NCBI GenBank assembly: GCA_012841375.1
Contig: DUUV01000081.1
Span: 1-64,000 of the forward strand
Source: Candidatus Fermentithermobacillaceae bacterium
Lineage (GTDB): Bacteria > Bacillota > Sulfobacillia > Fermentithermobacillales > Fermentithermobacillaceae
Direction of reading: 5' to 3'
DNA length: 64,000 bases
The position numbers were made by a program, and so were the translations under genes. The notes under the pieces were generated by a model that was given only the letters and a program-made list of their open reading frames with translations, searched no databases and was not told where the DNA came from. Positions 26,728 to 35,784 of the stretch are shown here, in pieces. Each line of letters starts with the position of its first letter. The first letter of the stretch is position 1.

Positions 26728-27837
26728 ATGTCGTCTCCCTCCAAGAGACCCCGCGTCAGGGAAGCCGGCATCGAGATAGGATCCCTCTCGCCGGGACCAA
26801 AGAACAGCATCCTGGACGTGCCCGGTGTGGCAGTGGGACACACCACCCTCGTCGAAGGCGACGGGGCTTTGGTTGTTGGGAAAGGTCCCGTACGAACCGG
26901 TGTTACCGCGGTTCTTCCCCACGGAGGGAACCTTTTCCGGGAGAAGGTCCGGGGTGCCGTCCACGTGATCAACGGTTTCGGCAAGGCTACCGGTCTAGCC
27001 CAGGTCCAGGAGTTGGGAGTCATAGAGACGCCCATAGTCCTCACCAACACGTTGTCGGTGGGTACGGCTTGGGATGCCCTGTGCGAATACATGCTGGCGC
27101 AAAATGAGGAGATCGGGACGACTACCGGGACCGTCAACCCTCTGGTGGCGGAGTGCAACGATGGGTACCTGAATGATATCAGAGGGAGGCACGTAAAGCG
27201 CGAGCACGTGTTGAGCGCGCTCACGGGAGCTTCAACGGAGGTGTGCCCCGAAGGCAATGTGGGCGCAGGCACCGGTATGTCCTGCCTTGGGTTCAAGGGT
27301 GGGATCGGGACATCGTCCAGACGCCTTACGGGCGACATTGAGGACAGGTTTCTCGGCGTGCTTGTGCTCGCCAATTTCGGTTCTCTCAGGGACCTGTTGA
27401 TAGCCGGGGTTCCGGTAGGGGCTCTGTTGGCGGACCGCAGAGTACCCGATGCCCCTCCCGGGTCCGTAGTTGTCGTAATCGGCACCGATGCCCCCCTGTC
27501 AGACAGGCAGCTCGGGAGGATTGCCAGGCGCGCGCAGGCGGGACTGGCGAAGGTAGGCTCCGTCTTCTCCAATGGGAGTGGTGATTTCGCCATCGCCTTT
27601 TCGACGGAAGGCCGTGTCAGCCACTCCTCTCAAGGCATGATAGTTGAGACGAGGTTGAGGGACGATTCAAAGGAAATGGCGGCTGTGTTCAGGGCAACGG
27701 TGGAAGCCGTCGAAGAGGCGGTCCTAAACGCGCTATTCGCCGCCAAGTCCATGATCGGGAGAGACGGCAACGCGCGGGAAGGCCTGCCCGTGGACGAGGT
27801 TCGGTCCATTCTCGTGTCGAGAGGAGTCATTAAGTAG
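26728..27837 (+). CDS. P1-family (S58) aminopeptidase, DmpA-like
   Basis: 369 aa, ATG directly after the previous stop. N-terminal LDVPGVAVGHTT and the self-cleavage site in GGIGTSSR, where the Ser or neighbouring residue becomes the Ntn nucleophile after processing into two chains. DmpA-type enzymes release N-terminal L/D residues and cleave beta-peptides. Neighbour context suggests amino-acid salvage. Confidence 0.9.
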   Translation: MSSPSKRPRVREAGIEIGSLSPGPKNSILDVPGVAVGHTTLVEGDGALVVGKGPVRTGVTAVLPHGGNLFREKVRGAVHVINGFGKATGLAQVQELGVIETPIVLTNTLSVGTAWDALCEYMLAQNEEIGTTTGTVNPLVAECNDGYLNDIRGRHVKREHVLSALTGASTEVCPEGNVGAGTGMSCLGFKGGIGTSSRRLTGDIEDRFLGVLVLANFGSLRDLLIAGVPVGALLADRRVPDAPPGSVVVVIGTDAPLSDRQLGRIARRAQAGLAKVGSVFSNGSGDFAIAFSTEGRVSHSSQGMIVETRLRDDSKEMAAVFRATVEAVEEAVLNALFAAKSMIGRDGNAREGLPVDEVRSILVSRGVIK

Positions 27838-27927
27838 GTTCGAGTAAGTTGGTCTCTTGCAGAGGGATATGAACGTTAATCGTAGAACTGAGTTGTCTCA
27901 GCTTGATGAACAGTGAGGAGGATGACT

Positions 27928-28566
27928 ATGTCCCAACCGCCCCGCAAATCAAGGAGGCCCTCGTACTTATCGGGTCCGGGTAGTCCGTCCCCACTCACTG
28001 ATCGAGAACCGAAGGAAGCCCGCGGTGTACCGTCCCCGGAGGAGACTGCCAAGGAACCCGAGGAGGACCGCGAGCTCTTATCGTGGAAAGTCTGGCTCCT
28101 CCCCAGGAGGCCTTTGGTGTCGACCGTGGTTGTGGGAGTGATTTTGCTCAGCATTTACCTGGCCTATTGGGCTTTTCCACAGCTCGTCTTCGTCGGCCTC
28201 ATCACCTTGATCCTCATAAACAGGCTGGCACCGTATCTCTTCCCCGTGAGATACTTCCTGAGCGAACAAAAGGCAGGATACAAGACGTTTTTGGCTGCCG
28301 ATTCGAGGCCTTGGGGCAGGTTCTTCACGTACTACAAGTATAACGACGGGATCCTCCTATCCAACGATACCCGGTCCATACGAGGTAGGTTGCGTGAAGG
28401 GCTTTTCATGTACTACGGCAAAGATACCCCGGTCGAAGAGGTTCTCTCCATCATCACCTCAAAGCTCCCGTCTCCGGAAGAGGCGATGAAGCCTAAGGAA
28501 GATACCGGTTATAAAGGTGGGCTGAGCTCCGCTGTCCGGCGGGTCCGCCGTCTCCGGGGTAAGTAG
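27928..28566 (+). CDS. Small membrane protein of unknown function (MutL-like cassette, gene 1)
   Basis: About 212 aa; ATG 27928 has AGGAGG six bases upstream. N-terminal ~50 residues are Pro/Glu-rich and polar; then a hydrophobic stretch of two membrane helices (VSTVVVGVILLSIYLAYW and LVFVGLITLILINRLA); the C-terminal half is soluble with Tyr/Phe-rich FFTYYKYNDG and a basic tail. I do not recognise the family. It heads a co-directional set ending at the terminator at 32.2 kb. Confidence 0.7.
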   Translation: MSQPPRKSRRPSYLSGPGSPSPLTDREPKEARGVPSPEETAKEPEEDRELLSWKVWLLPRRPLVSTVVVGVILLSIYLAYWAFPQLVFVGLITLILINRLAPYLFPVRYFLSEQKAGYKTFLAADSRPWGRFFTYYKYNDGILLSNDTRSIRGRLREGLFMYYGKDTPVEEVLSIITSKLPSPEEAMKPKEDTGYKGGLSSAVRRVRRLRGK

Positions 28567-28653
28567 CAATCACTAGCATCATTTGGATGGAGGAGTAACT
28601 GTCGAATTACTGTAGAATAGTCAAGATAATTAGAGAACTGGCAGGGGAAAGGG

Positions 28654-29079
28654 GTGACGCTCTTGTTCAATTTTCCGGGGCCCATTGACGAGAAACGCCG
28701 CGATGAGTTGATAGAGGCTATCGCCAAGCGAGTTGAGCAATTCGGTATGATTGTACCGGCCATATTCTTCCTTGAGATGAACAAGCCGCTCAGCTATATT
28801 GCCGGGCAGGGAATGCATTTCCTCGCCCCAATCGCGGGCGTGTTCTTCAACACCTTTGAAGACTACGCCTACTTCTTCGACGACAGGAAGAACGTCGAAC
28901 TCCTGATCCAGAAACTTGAGAGTCTGGCGGAGAAGGAGGAAGAACGTTCCAGGGAGCTGAAGGCTCAGAGGAAGGCAAAGAGGGAGGCCCGGAAATCGGG
29001 CGGTGCAATGATGGATGAGGCCATGAAGATGGCCGGTGAGAATCCACCGGAAACACCAGATAACGTTGGCCCAAAGTAA
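28654..29079 (+). CDS. Small uncharacterised protein (MutL-like cassette, gene 2)
   Basis: 141 aa, GTG start behind AGGGGAAAGGG. A globular N-terminal ~90 residues contain a hydrophobic segment (MHFLAPIAGVFFNTF); the C-terminus is a highly charged predicted coiled coil (EKEEERSRELKAQRKAKREA). No known domain recognised. It lies in the same run as the membrane protein before it and the ATPase after it. Confidence 0.7.
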   Translation: MTLLFNFPGPIDEKRRDELIEAIAKRVEQFGMIVPAIFFLEMNKPLSYIAGQGMHFLAPIAGVFFNTFEDYAYFFDDRKNVELLIQKLESLAEKEEERSRELKAQRKAKREARKSGGAMMDEAMKMAGENPPETPDNVGPK

Positions 29080-29165
29080 GAAGGTTTTTCACGACCTGAC
29101 ATCGTACTAAGTCACTTATGGACTTCTATTCTTATGGGTTGGCAAGTGAGGAGGGGAATGCTTCA

Positions 29166-31022
29166 GTGCCGGAAGAGAAGGCTGCTCTAACGTTGGACAG
29201 GGAGATCAATTCTGTCCTTGCTACAGACTGCGGTTCAACCACAACTAAAGCCATTCTTATTGAAAGAGTGGGTGACGAGTATCGTCTTATCGTACGAGGT
29301 GAGGCTCCTACAACGGTCGAAGCTCCGTTCGAGGACGTGACTGCCGGCGCTCGTAACGCTATCCGGGAGGTGGAGGAGCTTACCGGAAAGACTTTTCTGG
29401 ACGAAGCGGGCGTCATAACTCCCAGGCGTCCCGACGGGTCCGGAGTTGACATCTATATGTCCACTTCTTCTGCGGGAGGCGGACTACAGATGATGGTTGC
29501 CGGGGTGGTCAAGACCATGACCGCCGAATCGGCCGCCCGAGCCGCTCTTGGCGCAGGCGCCATCGTCATGGATGTCATCTCAGTTGACGACGGGCGAAAA
29601 CCCCACGAGAAGATCCAAAGGATCAGACAGCTTCGGCCGGACATGATCCTATTGTCGGGAGGAATCGACGGGGGCACGATCACCCACGTGGTTGAGATCG
29701 CAGAGCTTATCTCGGCCGCTGAACCCAAGCCCAGACTCGGTATTGGGTATAACCTGCCCGTCATCTACGCGGGCAACAAAGACGCCAGGCCCCACATTAA
29801 GTCAAGTCTTTCCAAAAAGGTAGACCTCAGGATGACTGACAACCTCCGTCCCGTATTGGAGCGAGAGGTACTGGGACCCGCGAGAGAAGAAATTCACAAC
29901 TTGTTCATGGAACACGTTATGGCTCAGGCTCCGGGCTACAACAAGCTGATGGCCTGGACCCCCATCCCCATCATGCCGACCCCCGGAGCGGTGGGTATCT
30001 GCATGCAGACTGCTTCGAAGGAGTATGACCTGTCGGTGATCGGTGTGGACATCGGAGGCGCCACCACCGACGTGTTCTCGGTGTTCGGCGAGTACTTCAA
30101 CAGAACCGTCTCGGCCAACCTGGGTATGAGCTACTCCATCTGCAACGTGCTCTTGGAGACCGGGGTCGCCAACATAATGAGATGGATCCCCTTCGACATC
30201 AACGAAGGTGACCTGAGAAACAGGATCCGCAACAAGATGATCCGTCCGACCACCATCCCCCAGACTCTGGATGACCTTATAATCGAGCAGGCCATTTCGA
30301 GGGAAGCGCTCAGGCTTGCTTTCATCCACCACAAGAGTCTGGCCGTCGGACTACGAGGCGTCCACAAGCAGAGGACCATCGGCGACACCTTTGAGCAGAC
30401 CGGGTCGGGTGAGTCCTATATCGACATGATGGATCTCGGGCTTCTCATCGGTTCAGGTGGCGTCCTTTCACACGCCCCCAGGAGAGCTCAGGCTGCCATG
30501 ATGATGCTCGACGCATTCCAGCCCGAGGGTCTCACAATGCTCGCGGTTGACTCAATCTTCATGATGCCCCAGCTCGGAATCCTGTCGACCGTGCATCCCA
30601 AGGCCAGCATGCAGGTGTTTGATCGAGACTGTCTCATCAAACTCGGCTCGGCCATAGCCCCTGCGGGCCCCAACGGTTCCGCGAAGGATGGAGACCCCTG
30701 CGTGAAGGTGGAACTTGAGGTGGATGGCCAGAAGATTGTGGAAGAAGTCCCTTACGGGTCGATGAAACTCGTCCCCTTGGAGGACGGCAAGAGAGCAAAG
30801 GCTATCATCCATCCCTCCAGGCAGTTCGACGTGGGGAAGGGCTTTGGCCATACTCTAGAGACAACCGTCACCGGCGGAGTCGTCGGACTCACCATCGATG
30901 CCCGCGGCCGGGTTTTCAACGTGCCGGAAGACACGAGTCAGAGGAACAAGAAGCTTGTTGAGTGGTTCACGGCGATGAACCTGTATCCCGCTGAACTGCT
31001 CAAGAAATACGCACAGGTGTAA
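29166..31022 (+). CDS. MutL/GlmL (glutamate mutase L)-like ASKHA ATPase
   Basis: About 618 aa from GTG 29166, which has GAGGAGGGG nine bases upstream; an ATG at 29118 has no such site. Phosphate-1 motif TDCGSTTTKA and phosphate-2 motif GVDIGGATTD mark an actin/Hsp70-fold ATPase of the MutL/GlmL group. GlmL is associated with B12-dependent glutamate mutase, perhaps as chaperone or reactivator, but no mutase gene is in the window and this protein looks longer at the C-terminus than the ~460-residue GlmL proteins I recall. Function here is therefore open. Confidence 0.82.
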   Translation: MPEEKAALTLDREINSVLATDCGSTTTKAILIERVGDEYRLIVRGEAPTTVEAPFEDVTAGARNAIREVEELTGKTFLDEAGVITPRRPDGSGVDIYMSTSSAGGGLQMMVAGVVKTMTAESAARAALGAGAIVMDVISVDDGRKPHEKIQRIRQLRPDMILLSGGIDGGTITHVVEIAELISAAEPKPRLGIGYNLPVIYAGNKDARPHIKSSLSKKVDLRMTDNLRPVLEREVLGPAREEIHNLFMEHVMAQAPGYNKLMAWTPIPIMPTPGAVGICMQTASKEYDLSVIGVDIGGATTDVFSVFGEYFNRTVSANLGMSYSICNVLLETGVANIMRWIPFDINEGDLRNRIRNKMIRPTTIPQTLDDLIIEQAISREALRLAFIHHKSLAVGLRGVHKQRTIGDTFEQTGSGESYIDMMDLGLLIGSGGVLSHAPRRAQAAMMMLDAFQPEGLTMLAVDSIFMMPQLGILSTVHPKASMQVFDRDCLIKLGSAIAPAGPNGSAKDGDPCVKVELEVDGQKIVEEVPYGSMKLVPLEDGKRAKAIIHPSRQFDVGKGFGHTLETTVTGGVVGLTIDARGRVFNVPEDTSQRNKKLVEWFTAMNLYPAELLKKYAQV

Positions 31023-31039
31023 GGGGGAGGGACAGAGAG

Positions 31040-32161
31040 ATGGCACACGCATATACGCCTGGACTTAAAGTCACAGAAAGGGCCGTAATCCGAAAGACCC
31101 GTCGCCTGCCCCTTCTCGGAGAGGTTCTTGTCGAACAGGGGAAGGCAGTATCTCCGGACACCATTGTGGCCCGGACAGATATCCCGGGAAACCCGCAGAC
31201 GGTGAACGTCGCTAACTCACTTGGAGTCGAGCCTGAGGATATCGCTGAATTCATGAAAGTGAAGACGGGAGGCTCTATCAAGAAGGGCGAGATAATGGCA
31301 GAGTACAGGTCCTTCTTTGGCCTATTCAAGCATACCGTTACCGCGCCTGTCGACGGCGTGGTAGAGATGGTCTCGACGGTCACCGGCCAGGTGACCCTTC
31401 GCGAGCCCCCGATCCCGATTCAGGTCGACGCCTACATCGACGGGATTGTCGAAGAGGTATTGCCGAAGGAAGGCGTCGTCATTCGAACCGAAGGTGCTTT
31501 CATCCAGGGCATCTTTGGAGTCGGCGGCGAGACTCAGGGCGTTATCAGGGTAGCGGTCGACAGCCCCGATGACGTACTGGAGGAGACCCATATAAAGCCC
31601 GAGGACAAGGGCAAGGTCATAGTCGGCGGTTCGCTTGTGACCGCATCAGCCATCCAGAAGGCCGGTGAAGTCGGCGCCCTGGGTATCGTGGCCGGGGGCA
31701 TCATCGACACCGACCTCATCGCCTACCTAGGCCATGACATCGGTGTTGCCATCACCGGACACGAGGATGTGCCGGTTACCGTAATCATCACCGAAGGCTT
31801 CGGTAAGATGCGGATGGCCCACCGGACCTTCGGACTCCTGAAGAACCTTCAGGGATTCAAGGCTTCCATCAACGGCGCCACCCAGATCCGCGCGGGTGTC
31901 ATGAGGCCCGAGATTATCGTTGCGGGTTATCAGCCCAAGGAGGCCGCCCAGGAGCACGACCTTTCACAGGGCCTTGTTCCCGGGACGCCGCTCAGGATCA
32001 TCCGCGAGCCGTACTTCGGTCAACTGGCGGAAGTGGTCGATCTCCCGCCTGAGCTGCAGGTCATTGAGACCGAAGCTCACGTGAGGATTCTCCGCGCCAA
32101 GCTCGCCGACGGCACGATCGTTACCGTGCCCCGCGCAAACGTGGAGATCATCGAGGCATAG
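31040..32161 (+). CDS. Conserved-looking protein with barrel-sandwich and KOW-like segments (MutL-like cassette, gene 4)
   Basis: 373 aa, ATG 31040 behind AGGGGGAGGG. The N-terminal ~130 residues resemble barrel-sandwich hybrids (GEVLVEQGKAVSPDTIVA; TAPVDGVVEMV), but no biotinyl or lipoyl Lys motif is present. The middle has a Gly-rich block (GGSLVTASAIQKAGEVGALG). The C-terminal ~65 residues (PGTPLRIIREPYFGQLAEVV) read like a KOW/SH3-type motif. 17 bp behind the ATPase, so probably its partner. Function unknown. Confidence 0.75.
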   Translation: MAHAYTPGLKVTERAVIRKTRRLPLLGEVLVEQGKAVSPDTIVARTDIPGNPQTVNVANSLGVEPEDIAEFMKVKTGGSIKKGEIMAEYRSFFGLFKHTVTAPVDGVVEMVSTVTGQVTLREPPIPIQVDAYIDGIVEEVLPKEGVVIRTEGAFIQGIFGVGGETQGVIRVAVDSPDDVLEETHIKPEDKGKVIVGGSLVTASAIQKAGEVGALGIVAGGIIDTDLIAYLGHDIGVAITGHEDVPVTVIITEGFGKMRMAHRTFGLLKNLQGFKASINGATQIRAGVMRPEIIVAGYQPKEAAQEHDLSQGLVPGTPLRIIREPYFGQLAEVVDLPPELQVIETEAHVRILRAKLADGTIVTVPRANVEIIEA

Positions 32162-32188
32162 AACGCCCTACGCTTCGTTCGTAACACG

Positions 32189-32218
32189 GGACCCGCCTCT
32201 CATAGGCGGGTCCTTTTT
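32189..32218 (+). terminator. Intrinsic terminator of the MutL-like cassette
   Basis: Perfect 10-bp stem GGACCCGCCT / AGGCGGGTCC with a five-base loop, followed by TTTTT (32214-32218). Lies 28 bp past the stop codon. Confidence 0.93.
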
Positions 32219-32327
32219 CGGACTCGCGCCGTCATAGAGGGATAAAATCCCTGCGGAGAGAAAAAAGGTACACTAGTGGGAAGAACAAGTGTCGAAGGAT
32301 TGACGAGAAGGGAGGCAGAGCGAGAGC

Positions 32328-33278
32328 ATGGACAAAGACCTCTTGAAAGAGTTCATGGCCGAAGAAGTCATCCCCCTGCGGACCAAGTTCGACGACTACC
32401 TCGCTGTTGCCCTGGATGTAAGGAGAGCGTCCCAGTTCATCTCACCGGCAGAGCTGCCTGATGCCGCTATACTGGGTGCCACCATAGATGATCGCTTCCG
32501 GCAGAAGATGTCGGGCCGAAAACTACCGGGAGAGTCCCTGGGCGATTTTGTCAAGAACAAGATGGGGAAGTACTGGCGACGAAACCGGGCTCAGGAAGTC
32601 CGCTACCGGTTGGACACTTTGAGGGCCATCTACAAGGACGTGGTGGAAAACTCCCACTCCTTTAAGACCTACATAGGGTGGGCCAAGAGACTCGGCCTTT
32701 CATACAAGGAGCTGGAGTCACGGCCTACAATCCGCGAGATATACCTTTTCAAAGACCCTGAGGTCGCTCGCGAACTGGACGAGCTTCAGGATCTTCGCAA
32801 GGACATCAGGTGGGAGAGGATGCGGTCGGCCGCCGCGAATCAGCCGGGCTACGCCAGAGCGTTTCCCGAAGAACAGACCCCCGCGTTCCTCAAGAAGCTC
32901 GGACGCATCTTGGGTTTTCCCTCGTGCTGCATTGAGCGGTACGCGTTTGATAGAGAGTCGGCGGTCCTTTCGCCGGAACAGCGCGCTTCCGACCAACTCG
33001 TGCACCTGGAGGAAGACGAGGAGTGGAACTCGCGCGCTTACTTCACCAAGGACTTCTTCCCGTGCCAGCCTGATTGCGAGAGCGCCGCTACGATCGGAGA
33101 CGCGATTTATGAAGCTCTTATGGCCATAGACCCGGAGATAGCCCAAGAATACGCGCGCCACTTGTCCGGAAACGTGGAATTGGTGCGCCAGTATCCCGAG
33201 ATTATCCGGAAGAAGATCGAGGCGCTGGAGAAAGTGGCGGGCTCGACAAAAACGCAAGAAGGCGATGACGTTGAGTGA
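32328..33278 (+). CDS. DUF483-like protein with conserved cysteines
   Basis: 316 aa, ATG 32328 behind AAGGGAGGC. N-terminal half is helical and charged. The C-terminal half has GFPSCCIERYAF and, after a charged spacer, FFPCQPDCESAATIG; the double Cys and CxxxC pair resemble the DUF483 family and could hold a metal or Fe-S cluster. Function unknown. Overlaps the UDG gene by 14 bp, so it may be co-expressed with it. Confidence 0.7.
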   Translation: MDKDLLKEFMAEEVIPLRTKFDDYLAVALDVRRASQFISPAELPDAAILGATIDDRFRQKMSGRKLPGESLGDFVKNKMGKYWRRNRAQEVRYRLDTLRAIYKDVVENSHSFKTYIGWAKRLGLSYKELESRPTIREIYLFKDPEVARELDELQDLRKDIRWERMRSAAANQPGYARAFPEEQTPAFLKKLGRILGFPSCCIERYAFDRESAVLSPEQRASDQLVHLEEDEEWNSRAYFTKDFFPCQPDCESAATIGDAIYEALMAIDPEIAQEYARHLSGNVELVRQYPEIIRKKIEALEKVAGSTKTQEGDDVE

Positions 33279-33993
33279 CGGCGGCAAGATCGAGCAGCGG
33301 CCCCTGTTTGGACCTTTCACCGAGACGGTTCCCCAGGGACAAGCACCACTCTTTCCCTCCCGGGGTGAAGCGGCTCGCGAAGTGGTAGAAGCACCAAAGC
33401 CGTGCCGGGAGAACGAGTGGTTGGGGATCTCGCGATTGGACGAGCTTCGCCCCCATATCCTTTCGTGCCGCGCCTGCGGCCTGCGGGACGGCGCCAAAGG
33501 AGTGGTTTTCGGCGAAGGCGACCCTCATGCCCGCATCATGTTTGTGGGGGAGGGGCCCGGCAGGACGGAGGATGAAACCGGAAGGCCTTTTGTCGGGCGC
33601 GCAGGGCAACTCCTGGACTACGCACTGAAGAGTATCGAGTTCGCACGTCCCGACGTGTTCATAGCGAATATAGTAAAGTGCAGGCCGCCGCAGAACAGGC
33701 TCCCGCTTCCTCCTGAGGTGCAGGCATGCCTACCAAACCTTAAAGCTCAGATGCGGATACTGAGGCCAAAGATTGTCGTGCTCCTGGGCGCTCTGGCCAG
33801 CCAGACTCTGATCCATCCTTCGATCAGGGTTACCAGAGACCGGGGGAAGTGGTTCACCAAGGAAGGGGTACAATACCTGGTGACATTTCATCCCGCGGCA
33901 GTGCTCAGGGACGAGGCCGTTAAGAAGAGACAGCTATTGGATGACATGAGAAGTCTCAGAGAAAAGTGGGAAGAGATCGGACGTGACAGATGA
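33265..33993 (+). CDS. Family-4 (Fe-S) uracil-DNA glycosylase
   Basis: 242 aa. Four cysteines typical of the [4Fe-4S] cluster: two in SCRACGL, one in VKCRPPQNR and one in VQACLPNL. Active-site motifs GEGPGRTEDETGRPFVGRAG and the C-terminal TFHPAAVL. Removes uracil from DNA; common in thermophiles. The N-terminal ~45 residues are extra and poorly conserved. Overlaps tsaE by 11 bp. Confidence 0.93.
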   Translation: MTLSDGGKIEQRPLFGPFTETVPQGQAPLFPSRGEAAREVVEAPKPCRENEWLGISRLDELRPHILSCRACGLRDGAKGVVFGEGDPHARIMFVGEGPGRTEDETGRPFVGRAGQLLDYALKSIEFARPDVFIANIVKCRPPQNRLPLPPEVQACLPNLKAQMRILRPKIVVLLGALASQTLIHPSIRVTRDRGKWFTKEGVQYLVTFHPAAVLRDEAVKKRQLLDDMRSLREKWEEIGRDR

Positions 33994-34459
33994 CGCTCGG
34001 GTAGTCGTCCGCCTTGAAAGCCGGGGACCGGCTGATACGAAGAGGATCGGGAAGGCCATAGGCGATCGTTGTCGCGGCGGAGAGTTGATCTTGCTGAAGG
34101 GGCCCTTGGGAGCCGGTAAGACTACTCTGGTTCAAGGAATCGCGCAGGGACTCGGCATTGAAGGTCCGGTGCAGAGCCCCAGTTTCGTGCTTGAAAGGAT
34201 TCACAGGGGCAGGCTTCAGTTAAGGCACCTGGACCTGTACCGTCTCACGGGAGCCGAGGCTTTGGAATCGGGACTCCTTTCTGAGATGGGAGATGACGAC
34301 GTTACGGTGATCGAGTGGGGCGAGAGAGCGGAAGGACTGGTTCAGCCCGACCTTGAGGTCCGTATCGAAGTCACTGATGAAGCCCTGGGACGAAGCATAT
34401 TGATGGAAGCGGGAAATCCTGTATGGCAGTCATTCCTTCTTGAGGTACAAGGACGATGA
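33983..34459 (+). CDS. tsaE: tRNA t6A biosynthesis ATPase TsaE
   Basis: 158 aa, GTG start overlapping the UDG gene. Walker A GPLGAGKTT, then SPSFVLERIH and HLDLYRL, VIEWGER. Works with TsaB and TsaD to make N6-threonylcarbamoyl-adenosine in ANN-decoding tRNAs. Overlaps tsaB by ATGA. Confidence 0.95.
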   Translation: MTDDARVVVRLESRGPADTKRIGKAIGDRCRGGELILLKGPLGAGKTTLVQGIAQGLGIEGPVQSPSFVLERIHRGRLQLRHLDLYRLTGAEALESGLLSEMGDDDVTVIEWGERAEGLVQPDLEVRIEVTDEALGRSILMEAGNPVWQSFLLEVQGR

Positions 34460-35214
34460 TGAACGGCGAGTTCACGATCCTGGCCATTGAGACTTCGACA
34501 TCGCTGATGGGCGCCGCCGTGACGGTTGGGGAAGAGGTGCTCTCAGAAGGTTTCGTCGACAAACCTAAGGTTCACTCATATAGACTCCTTCCCATGTGTG
34601 ACCGGGTCTTGAGCGAGGCGAAGGTAAGTCCTTCTCAGTTGGTCGCAGTGGCCGTATCGGTAGGTCCGGGCTCATTCACCGGCCTTCGGATCGGCTGCGC
34701 CACGGCTCAAGGCCTTTCTCATGCCTGGGGAAAGCGGGTAGTCCCGGTACCGACGTTTTCGGTCCTCGTCGAGCAAGCCATAAGAGAGAACCGGGAGCGA
34801 GACCATGAGTTTCACGTGGCCGCAGTCCAGGGTAGGGCGAAGGCCCAGACAGTGACCGCTCTCTACTCACGAGAGGGTGTTCAGGTGATCCCTCCCGAGG
34901 GAAGGTCATTGGAGCGATTCGCCCTCCAGGTAGCGTCAGCCGTGAGTACCCCCATCATCGTAGTAGGAGACGCGGCTCAGCTGTTCGCGGAGCACGTCGC
35001 AGGGGCCGATACCGGTTCCCTCAGAGATATGGAAGTATCTGCGGTCTCCGAACCGGCACGTCTGCCCTTGCCGGGCATGGTAGGTCGTCTTGCAGCGAGA
35101 ATGATGAGAGAAGGCTTGTCGGTAGAGCCCAAAGCGGCTATTCCCCTTTACTACCGGAAGCACCAAGCAGAAGTATTGCTGTCCCAGAAGAAAAATGAAG
35201 GGCGAGCGGAGTGA
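34456..35214 (+). CDS. tsaB: tRNA t6A biosynthesis protein TsaB
   Basis: 252 aa. ASKHA-type fold: LAIETSTSLMGAAV, SVGPGSFTGLRIG. Lacks the TsaD metal-binding His pair, as expected for the inactive partner that dimerises with TsaD. Overlaps rimI by four bases. Confidence 0.93.
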   Translation: MMNGEFTILAIETSTSLMGAAVTVGEEVLSEGFVDKPKVHSYRLLPMCDRVLSEAKVSPSQLVAVAVSVGPGSFTGLRIGCATAQGLSHAWGKRVVPVPTFSVLVEQAIRENRERDHEFHVAAVQGRAKAQTVTALYSREGVQVIPPEGRSLERFALQVASAVSTPIIVVGDAAQLFAEHVAGADTGSLRDMEVSAVSEPARLPLPGMVGRLAARMMREGLSVEPKAAIPLYYRKHQAEVLLSQKKNEGRAE

Positions 35215-35723
35215 ACGCCGTGGACTTTGACGTGAGCACCATCAGAATCGAGCCGATGAGTCTTAAGGATCTAGACCGCGTCCTCGAGATCGAGTCACGT
35301 TCTTACCAGGCTCCGTGGTCGCGACGGGCGTTTGTCTCCGAAGTCACCGACAACAGCTATGCTTATTACTACGTAGCCAAGAAGGGCGACACGATTGTCG
35401 GCTATGTCGGTATGTGGATCATCCTGGAAGAGGCGCACATAACAAACATAGCGGTCGACCCGGACTGGAGGCGGCTTGGAATCGGTCGCTACATGCTGGA
35501 AACCATGTTTGACAGGGCGCGGGAACACGGCGCCACAAAGATGACACTGGAAGTACGGGTCTCCAATATCACTGCGCAGAACCTCTATAGGAAGCTGGGC
35601 TTTGAGGAACGAGGCATCCGCAAAGGCTATTATACCGATACTCACGAGGACGCCCTCATCATGTGGAAAGAGGACCTCGGGCCCCAGAAGCCCAGGGCGG
35701 ATCAAGTCAAGTGGATGGTATAG
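35211..35723 (+). CDS. rimI: Ribosomal protein S18-alanine N-acetyltransferase (GNAT)
   Basis: 170 aa, GTG start. GNAT acetyl-CoA loop RRLGIGRYML, then NITAQNLYRKLGFEERG. RimI acetylates the N-terminus of S18; its place between tsaB and tsaD is standard. Confidence 0.93.
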   Translation: MNAVDFDVSTIRIEPMSLKDLDRVLEIESRSYQAPWSRRAFVSEVTDNSYAYYYVAKKGDTIVGYVGMWIILEEAHITNIAVDPDWRRLGIGRYMLETMFDRAREHGATKMTLEVRVSNITAQNLYRKLGFEERGIRKGYYTDTHEDALIMWKEDLGPQKPRADQVKWMV

Positions 35724-35784
35724 ACTTGGCCCAAGGTGTACTCTATGAGGTGCACTCTCAAGACAGGACTTTCGAGGTGGTTTC

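Noticed and set aside
31040..32161. Biotin or lipoyl carrier protein
   Set aside because: The fold pattern resembles a barrel-sandwich, but there is no MKM or similar lysine motif for attachment.
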